Below, piece after piece: positions 8,846 to 15,584 of a DNA stretch of 15,584 nt; position 1 is the stretch's first letter; every line of letters starts with the position of its first letter. This DNA is from Conidiobolus incongruus B7586 (Eukaryota; Entomophthoromycota; Entomophthoromycetes; Entomophthorales; Conidiobolaceae), in contig JNEM01010359.1 of assembly GCA_000697335.1 (NCBI GenBank), positions 1 to 15,584 on the forward strand, read 5' to 3'. The notes beneath the pieces are model-generated. The model was not told where the DNA came from. It made no database searches and saw only the letters and a list, made by a program, of their open reading frames with translations. The position numbers and the translations under genes were made by a program.

Positions 8846-9534
8846 CTTTAGCAATAAGAAATTGTATTAAACAATTAAATTGTTTTGATAAGCTGCAATT
8901 TTAATTGTAAAAAATCAATAATTACATTACAATCACAATAATTGTACAATTCTGTTATTTATTTTATGGGATCCAAATCATAATTTCTTTATTTATCATA
9001 TTAAATCTATATTACCAATATCAAGTTTTAGAATCAAATTCTATTCTTATATAAAAATTGTAAAATATCATTGATATTAAAACTAATATTAAGATAAAAT
9101 CATTAAAATAAAATATCAAATTAAATTTTAGTTAATCATCATTTTAATTTCATTAAAACACAATTTTTAATAAATTACAAAATCCATGTTAAATTTGAAT
9201 GAATATATACTTTTCAATTTGTGAAAATGAAATTATTCAAAGTAATTAATCATACTATATTTCAGTTATATATAAATATTTGAAAAGTTTGGATTATTCA
9301 TACAATTTAAGGAATATAACAAAGGAATTTTATCTATACTACATAAAATTATCAGCAAATATGATACACTTGATTTATGTAATGAAATTATTAATCACGA
9401 ATAAATTTTAATAATCTCATTTGTTATAAAAAATACAGTTTAAACTAATATATAATATTTGGATTATTATAACTCAAATTAACATTGTTTTATAAATATA
9501 ATATACTAAACATATCATAATAATAAATATTTTA
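8846..9534. other. Intergenic: ATP4 5' flank and MRI1 3' flank
   Basis: AT-rich, with no gene seen on either strand. It contains the ATP4 promoter and 5' UTR at the left and the MRI1 3' UTR at the right. The only structured element I can point to is the palindrome at 8869-8885. Confidence 0.6.
8869..8885. repeat. 17-bp palindrome upstream of ATP4
   Basis: AAACAATT-A-AATTGTTT is a perfect inverted repeat with 8-base arms, 24-40 bases upstream of the ATP4 ATG. It could be a regulatory site or a 5' UTR hairpin. Short AT-only palindromes are common in such sequence, although the matched C/G pair makes this one a little less trivial. Confidence 0.35.
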
Positions 9535-10706
9535 TTATAAGGATTTTAAAAATTGATCGATATCAAATCGGTCGCTGCCACTAGACTTAGTAATGACACC
9601 CTTTTCCGTCACAATCCCATCAATAAGGCTGGCAGGAGTGACATCAAAACCAGGGTTCCAGACCTGGATGTTGGGATCTGCAACTTGGACAGTGACAGAT
9701 ACTCCCTCTGCTGACAAACCAGACACTGAGGTCAATTCCTTAGAAGGGCGTTGCTCAATGGGAATACTAGCTCCAGTAGGGAGATTGAGATCAATAGAGG
9801 TTGTGGGTGCAGCGACGAGAAATGGTACATTGTGGTATTTAGCAAGAACAGCCAGCTGATAGGTACCGATCTTGTTGGCAGTATCACCGTTTGCAGTAAC
9901 GCGATCTGCTCCCACAATGACAGCACTTAAACCAGTTTGACTCATTAGGGCCCCTGCCATATTGTCACAAATCAAGGTGGCTGGGATATTTTCATAAACT
10001 AACTCATAAGCGGTCAAGCGACTTCCTTGGTTGTAGGGACGAGTTTCAGTGCAGTAAGCATGTTCCAATGCACCGGCACTACATAAAGAGCGGATGATTC
10101 CAAGAGCGGTACCATGTCCTGCAGTGGCAAGGGAGCCAGTATTACAATGAGTTAAAACCTTAAGCCCTTTGTCACCCTTCAATTTGGTGAGCCATTCAGC
10201 ACCATATTTACCAATGTTCAGATTGTCGTGAACGTCTTGTTCGAGCATCTTTTCTGCAGCAAGGATGTAGGACTGGATAACTTGGAGTGGATCTTGGGTC
10301 ATTTGAGATTGTGCAGTTACGATGGATGAGAGTTTTTGGCAAGCATCAAATAAGTTAACAGCAGTTGGACGAGAGGTTTTCAAGTATTCTAAAGAATCAT
10401 GAATGTATTTTAAAGCTTCTTCATTGGTAGTAAATCGAGACTGAATATTGTGAAGTTGAACAGCTAAAGACAAGGCAGCAACAATAGCAATGGCAGGAGC
10501 TCCTCTAACCTATTATTAGAAGTAGAGTTATTATTTAATATGATATGATAAACATAAAAGATTACTTTCATGGATTTGATCACTTCATGACCTTGTTCAA
10601 TAGTTTCAATATTTAAATAAACAGTTTGATGAGGTAACTGTAATTGATCTAAAATTTCTAACTTGTGGTCTTGATATTTAATAGCTTTAAGAGTTCTTTG
10701 AGTCAT
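9535..10706 (-). CDS. MRI1: Methylthioribose-1-phosphate isomerase, 2 exons
   Basis: MRI1 converts 5-methylthioribose 1-phosphate to 5-methylthioribulose 1-phosphate in the cytosolic methionine salvage pathway. Exons are 10566-10706 (47 codons) and 9535-10509, giving 371 aa. The 56-nt phase-0 intron (10510-10565, GTAATC...TAG) falls exactly before [13 protein letters not shown], the conserved substrate-binding loop at residues 48-60. Further family motifs are [18 protein letters not shown] with the catalytic Cys at about 169, [17 protein letters not shown] at about 201-217, and [20 protein letters not shown] with the catalytic Asp at about 249. RGAPAI, the TETRP motif and the Cys/Asp pair separate it from the related eIF2B alpha/beta/delta regulatory subunits. 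Length and motifs are complete, so the enzyme should be active. The start ATG at 10706 gives the expected [20 protein letters not shown]. Confidence 0.96.
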
Positions 10707-11169
10707 TATATCAATTGATTATAATGTAATAATGATAAAATCAAGACATGATTCTTGATACTTAATCACATTTATAAAATTCACATTACAATTAATCAAA
10801 TTTACACCAATCAATTTGGTTTATTTCACCATCAATATTAGAAATAAGATTTTAAACCATTAAACTTGGCAGTTAATTTTTTATTTACTATACATTAGTA
10901 TATATATTATCATTATTAAATAAGGATTATTAAATTAAATTCACCAACTTTTATAGCAAATCCAAAGCTTATCTGGTTTGCACTTTAAAACTAATTACGT
11001 CATTCAATTAATCAATATATTAATTTCTCAACAGGGAATTTGATCAAATTTAATCTAAAAGCTTTTATAGTAATAATTAATTATAAATTTTTATTCAACT
11101 ATTTGATGCTTTATATTTATGATATTATCTAATATAAAGTAAAAAACTCAATATCAATCTAAGTATCAA

Positions 11170-11242
<73 letters not shown>

Positions 11243-11603
11243 CGTTATACGCTCTACAAATGAATATATATTGATCATATTTCTTTTTATTAAAATATCT
11301 AAACAATACATATATGAACAAATCATATCACTCTATATTAAACCATGTTTGTGTTATCAAAAATGCTACTATTGATATATATCATAGGTATTAATACATT
11401 ACTTAATCATTTACTTGATATATTTATCATCACCTTAAAAACATTATTGTCCAAGTTTCTTCAAATACTTATGAAATATCATTTTCTCTATCCATTCATC
11501 TGAACATATTAACATCAGAAAATTATATTAAAATGAGTCATTAAATTTATGGAATTGAAAATAATAATAATTGATAAATTATATTGTATTGCATATAATA
11601 GTT
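10707..11603. other. Intergenic: MRI1 5' flank and cyclin 3' flank
   Basis: About 900 bases of AT-rich DNA with no supported gene on either strand. It contains the MRI1 promoter on its left side, the trinucleotide microsatellite in the middle and the 3' UTR of the cyclin on the right. Confidence 0.6.
11170..11241. repeat. (AAT)n microsatellite
   Basis: An uninterrupted run of AAT (equivalently ATT on the minus strand) of about 24 units, bounded by ATCAAA on the left and ATCGTT on the right. It lies in intergenic DNA away from exons. The perfection of the repeat suggests recent slippage, so its length is likely to vary between strains. Confidence 0.97.
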
Positions 11604-12674
11604 TTATATTAATTTGTGTTGTTTTAATTTTGTGACTTTCTGATGTCGATCAGCGATCCAACCTCTGCAAAATTCACTCACTTTCAAATTATTGATATGA
11701 GAGTATTTTTTATCAATCGCCTCAAATTGAGTAGGTGAGCCCAAAGTGGTGATAAATAATTGAATACAAGGCATCAAATCCTGCTCCTTGTACTTGGAAT
11801 AAAATTCCAATGTTTCATTCCATCTTAAATTATGTAAGATTAGTCTGGCTAGATACATAGCACTCGCTGCTATGAGCGAGCATCTAAACTTCAAAAATTC
11901 ATGATTTAGAAGACTTAACTCCAGTAGAAATTTGGCAGCTAGACGATGTTCTTTGTTGTAAGAGTCAGCCATCGAGTACCTTCTCACAAAGTTCAGTGGA
12001 TTGGGGTAGTTGAGATCAAATTCGACGACCGTTAATATGTACTTCTCACTAGTAGCCACTTCATCGGATGTGAAGGCATTTGCAGATAAATAAACCAGTT
12101 CCGATATCTTTGGAATAAACTTCTGTTCAAATTTAGCACATATGAGAAGGCTAGTAGCTCCAATTAATTGTAATTTAGTAGGAATAACCGTCATTTTGGA
12201 GAGAAAGCGATCTAAAAGATTGACACTTTGGAAGAGAATCTCGGGAACCATATCAAATTTGGAATGCACTTCAACAAGCCAGTCCACAAGCGTACTTCGC
12301 ATTTCCCAAGTCAAGCTTTCTACACTATCCATATAATTTGCAGGACACATATACTCGGATTCTATTTCATATAAATAATCAAAATACTCCTCCGCATATT
12401 CACTGCACATCATAGGATCGTCAGATTCTTTTAAATATAAATCTTCAACCTTTTGGGTAGTAATTTGACCAATTTTATTACTTAATGGTGATTGAGTTTT
12501 TGAAAACGAATTTGCATCTTTAGAAATATTGTGAGAAGATTCAAAAGGCTTACCAGGTGCTGCAGGTGGAGATTTATTATTAGTTAGAAAGTTGGGCGTA
12601 CCTAAAAAATTGTCCTTAATCTTAAAATTATAAGTAATTCAACTAAAATTTAGGAAATTTTATACCTTGTCCAT
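11604..12674 (-). CDS. B-type (G2/mitotic) cyclin, 2 exons
   Basis: A cyclin that would bind and activate the main cell-cycle kinase (Cdc28/Cdc2-type) in the nucleus. Exon 1 is only 9 nt (12666-12674, Met-Asp-Lys). A 45-nt phase-0 intron (12621-12665, GTATAA...TTAAG) follows, then exon 2 (11604-12620), giving 341 aa. An in-frame stop lies just upstream of the ATG, and the next Met is residue 73, inside the conserved block DDPMMCSEYAEEYFDYL. The first cyclin box holds MRSTLVDWLVEVHSKFDMVPE at about 110 onward and LLDRFLS. NPLNFVRRYSMADSYN and SLIAASAMYLARLIL in the second box are typical of fungal Clb/Cdc13 cyclins. The N-terminal 72 residues contain no Arg, so no RxxL destruction box, and no KEN box. 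They do have three S/T-P sites (T11, S20, S47). The reaching of the start through a micro-exon is inferred from splicing signals and frame. Confidence 0.9.
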
Positions 12675-13001
12675 TGTATCATATATTTCTTCGGTTTGAA
12701 TATTACTATTTAATTATTTATCAATCTAACTATAGCTATTGAATTATCATTATAGCAATATCATTAATTAATTGAGTGTATAAGATTCAATCTTAGGTTA
12801 ATAGCCTTATAATAAATGCAATGAATTTGAATTTAATGGGACTTGATTTTAGTCGAGAAAAGTGAAAATTATGAAAAATTTTCAATCTAGAAAACTTTAG
12901 GAATTTATTGATTAAAATAAATAATCAAATATTTTAAATGATACTATTACATAATAATCATAATGGTTAAATAGGCATAGTAATGTTCATCTAATATTTG
13001 A
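12675..13001. other. Intergenic: cyclin 5' flank and mannosidase 3' flank
   Basis: AT-rich spacer of 327 bases between two genes on the same strand. It must hold both the mannosidase poly(A) site and the cyclin promoter. I see no convincing MCB, SCB or other cell-cycle promoter element, and no other gene. Confidence 0.6.
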
Positions 13002-14773
13002 TTATTTTAAATTAAATTTAGGGATAGGGTGTGCTTCGGTATTTAATACAAGCTTTTGAATATCGAAAAAATCATCTGAACTAAACAATAGGTAGAAATA
13101 TTTCAACGTTTCCGCTAAAAAGAATGTTTCCATCTTATCGTCTAAAATAGGTGGGATGACGGATGAGTCCTTGAGACTGGTGTATCCCCCAGTCTCTACC
13201 TTACAATATGTCTCAAACGCTAAAAACATTTCCCATCCTCGCTCCCTATAGATGGGATTTTTCGTAATTCTATATAGTATAAAGAGGGATTCAATTGTTT
13301 CTGGTCTTAGTAAATTATGAACATCTGCTGGCTTCACATATGCATCATATGTATTATTGGGATCCATGTTAAACACTGTAATTTCTGAGGCAAGTTTAGT
13401 TGGGTGCATAGTGTATGTTGCCCAACATGTTTCAGTAAGTTGCTCTCCTAGTAAAAGTGCATCTCGATCAACTTTGCTTAATGAGTTATATTTGTGTTCA
13501 TGGGAGTTAGAGTATTTATGCAACAAGGATGGATGGAATTTTCCGCCTGTTGCACCCAAAGCTAAAGTGCCTCCTAGAAAACAAACAAGGTGGTCCATTT
13601 GAGGAGAAATTGACTTTGGATTGTATGTAACAATCTCTCCAAAGAATAGATATCCAGTAGGGTGAGAACGACGTAGCAGAACCTTCTTCATACCTTCGAC
13701 AGATTGATCATACATTCTTAGGAATTTGGGCTCTTGGCCATCAGTTACAAGATACTGCTTGAGAAGGTATTCATAATAACTGTCTCCTCTGGAGCCAAGA
13801 CGGATGTCAGAGCCAGAGAAGCCTCCCGTAGCCGGATCAAGGAAGATGGGGACTAGGCCTTCAATTTTGGGCAATTTTTCGACAATGTCATTGACGCGCT
13901 CGACGGCATCGAAATATTTGGATTGATGTGTGAGGTAGGATAGATATTTGAACTCAAGCTGAATGGTGGTGGCTTCGGATGTGGAAGTGAGTTCTCTGTT
14001 TTCGGGAGGATAAGGTTGGCGTGTCATGAGATTCACTGAAGCTCCAGGGATTCCGGATGCTGTACCAAAGCTACCCATCAATCTATCAGCAAGATCAGTT
14101 GCTCGGTCTATCAAAATCTGATCTTCAGAGCCTGTCAGGAAATGTGAACTGAGAAGCCCACCTAATACACGGATGGTTGTTTCAAATACATTGAGATATT
14201 CATCTTGTTCGAATGTAAGCTCATTCACAACCCAATCTCTTGCTTTGTTATATTCATCTTCCAGTCCCATTAAAATCATCGTATCCATGCTATCGATAAT
14301 GGTAAATCCAAATCCCTTGGGGACAAAGTTATGTCCCTTTTTACTAATTGGGAAATACTCATCCATACCCCAAGCATCCCTTTCATAAGCACTCCAAGCA
14401 TGTTGAAAAGCTTTGACTACCATATCTTGTCGAACTCTCCATAATTTATTCGGATCCTTGGATAATTCTCTATTTTCTTTGATGGTTCTACCGAGTTTAA
14501 AACAGGTCAAATTTCTTTGATTGCAAATGGGATCTATGTCTCTGTAATTGATCTTATGAAAATTTTCATTAAAATACGTTTGACTATTTTGTAAATATTT
14601 ATACACAGTATAAAATCCAATGAATATTAATGAAAATATTATTCTCTATAAAACTCAAAATTAGTCATTTAGTAATTCTATTTCATTTTTAATATTAAAA
14701 AAATTATAAATACTAATGAATATGAATATTAGTTTACTAACTTTTTCAAAATCATATATATTACCTTGTACAT
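13002..14773 (-). CDS. MNS1: GH47 alpha-1,2-mannosidase (ER/Golgi mannosidase I), 2 exons
   Basis: A class I processing mannosidase that trims alpha-1,2-linked mannose from N-glycans in the secretory pathway. Exons are 14765-14773 (Met-Tyr-Lys) and 13002-14645, giving 550 aa, close to yeast Mns1. The long open frame can be read upstream only to an acceptor TTTTATAG at 14646. Splicing of the 119-nt intron (14646-14764) yields RIIFSLIFIGFYTVYKYL at residues 4-21, a type II signal anchor. The catalytic domain shows FETTIRVLGGLLSSHFL with the acid Glu at about 158, RGDSYYEYLLKQ with Asp at about 291, and NLLRPETIESLF with Glu at about 452. VLNTEAHPIP carries the Ca2+-binding Thr at about 539. Cys358 (HLVCFLGG) and Cys410 (TETCWATY) match the conserved disulfide. 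The set is complete, so an active enzyme is expected. ER versus Golgi subtype is not settled, though the overall resemblance favours the ER Man9-to-Man8 enzyme. Confidence 0.95.
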
Positions 14774-14946
14774 ATTGTACTGGAATTATAAATATAATAT
14801 ATTGAGTTTAATTATAAAATGATGTAATATAATATGAATTGATGTTTTTAATATATAATTTAAATTTATTAAACAATAAATAATTCATTTTTATTTCAAT
14901 TTTAATATTCATATTTGAATGAAATCTATTAGCATCATATTTGTTG

Positions 14947-14951
14947 ATTGG
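14947..14951 (-). promoter_or_regulatory. Candidate CCAAT box of the mannosidase gene
   Basis: The minus strand reads ACCAATCA, which fits the CCAAT-binding (HAP/NF-Y) consensus. It lies about 175 bases upstream of the mannosidase ATG and in the same orientation. The flanking bases and distance are reasonable for fungi, but a pentamer in 800 bases is weak evidence. Confidence 0.35.
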
Positions 14952-14953
14952 TC

Positions 14954-15018
14954 AATGGTAGCATTCACCCTCATTCTTTAATTATTCGATTCTTTATTAT
15001 CCTACCATTAAGGATAAT
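14954..15018. repeat. Two overlapping inverted repeats
   Basis: AATGGTAG at 14954-14961 is the exact reverse complement of CTACCATT at 15002-15009. ATTATCCT at 14996-15003 is the exact reverse complement of AGGATAAT at 15011-15018, with a 7-base loop. The two stems share bases 15002-15003, and the second loop lies inside the first arm, so they could not both form. They sit 180-245 bases upstream of the mannosidase ATG. A regulatory palindrome cluster or chance are both possible. Confidence 0.3.
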
Positions 15019-15584
15019 TAATGAAAATATTAATGTGACACTAATTTAATAAAATAATGTAAATAGATATTACATTGTTTAAGTAGTATACTTTTGTTTG
15101 GTGAATATAATTCTTTAAAAAAATACTCTATATCAATTCTAAAAAAATTATATATCAATCATATCTTCCTTAACAATCATATAATTAATTTTTGTAGAAA
15201 TTAAAAAATGGCAATATTATAGAATAAAATATTGTGTTTAATATATGATATATAAAAATAAATAAATAATATATAATTAATACCCTCTTTTATTATCAGA
15301 ACTCTTTGCTATACTCTTGGTAAACTTTTAACTCTTAAAAAATAGTTAGTATTTAAGTCTTAATTTCATAGTTTTGTAAATTAATTAAATACTAAAGTTT
15401 TTCTTGTAAGCAAATTTTCATTACCTAAAGTAATTATAGTTATATAGTTATAATCTAGTAAATATATTAATTATGGTGGTTCTTTTTAAGTTTAGCTATA
15501 TATATTTTGTAATTATTATACAAAGTAATCAATATTTTGAATATTAAATAATTATATTATTTAAAAATAATTTTTTATAAAAAT

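Larger units (their letters stand above)
14774..15584. other. Intergenic right flank
   Basis: AT-rich with no coding exon seen. The part next to 14774 is the presumed mannosidase promoter. A slightly less AT-rich patch at about 14940-15020 carries a CCAAT motif and overlapping inverted repeats, listed separately. From about 15020 to the end I see only A/T-rich sequence. Confidence 0.6.

Noticed and set aside
14646-14764. Possible snoRNA in the long mannosidase intron
   Set aside because: At 119 nt it is twice the usual length, but I found no RUGAUGA/CUGA box pair and no clear stem, so it is just a longer intron.
1-15584. Transposons, viral relics, CRISPR arrays or a novel gene system
   Set aside because: No terminal repeats, reverse transcriptase, integrase or transposase motifs, or spaced direct repeats were seen. 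Every strong coding signal belongs to a known housekeeping family.

Overview
This is a nuclear window from a very AT-rich eukaryote, most likely a fungus. The genes encode mitochondrial ribosomal proteins, a mitochondrial ATP synthase subunit, an RNA polymerase III subunit, a B-type cyclin and an ER/Golgi mannosidase. They carry short spliceosomal introns (45-58 nt, one of 119 nt) with TAG-type acceptors. The exons read in the standard code and are much richer in G+C than the intergenic DNA. An early-diverging AT-rich fungus fits the protein style and intron density, but the sequence alone does not give a genus.

Layout: 1-1435 is extremely AT-rich and shows no gene. 1436-2574 (+) is the mitochondrial small-subunit protein uS5m, in three exons. 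2894-2967 (-) is tRNA-Val(AAC) with its own Pol III terminator. 3273-4347 (-) is the Pol III subunit RPC4/Rpc53, in two exons. 4348-6303 is a gene-poor stretch of about 2 kb that contains a small G+C-raised island with possible RNA structure. 6304-6822 (-) is uS8m, in one exon. 7733-8845 (-) is ATP synthase subunit b (ATP4), in eight exons. 9535-10706 (-) is methylthioribose-1-phosphate isomerase (MRI1), in two exons. 10707-11603 is intergenic and holds an (AAT)n microsatellite. 11604-12674 (-) is a B-type cyclin, in two exons. 13002-14773 (-) is a GH47 alpha-1,2-mannosidase, in two exons. The remainder is intergenic, with one candidate CCAAT box.

The genes are ordinary housekeeping loci with no shared operon-like logic. 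Three of the seven protein genes serve mitochondria (uS5m, uS8m, ATP4). All protein genes except uS5m lie on the minus strand. Several true start codons lie in tiny upstream exons, so reading the longest open frame alone gives wrong N-termini. After splicing, the starts make sense: a mitochondrial presequence for uS5m, a signal anchor for the mannosidase and the RGAPAI loop for MRI1.

I found no transposon, viral relic, CRISPR array or clearly novel multi-gene system. The observations most worth following up are the 9-nt first coding exons shared by two neighbouring genes, the generally weak 5' splice sites, a cyclin N-terminus with no recognisable destruction box, and the structured G+C island near 4850-5045.
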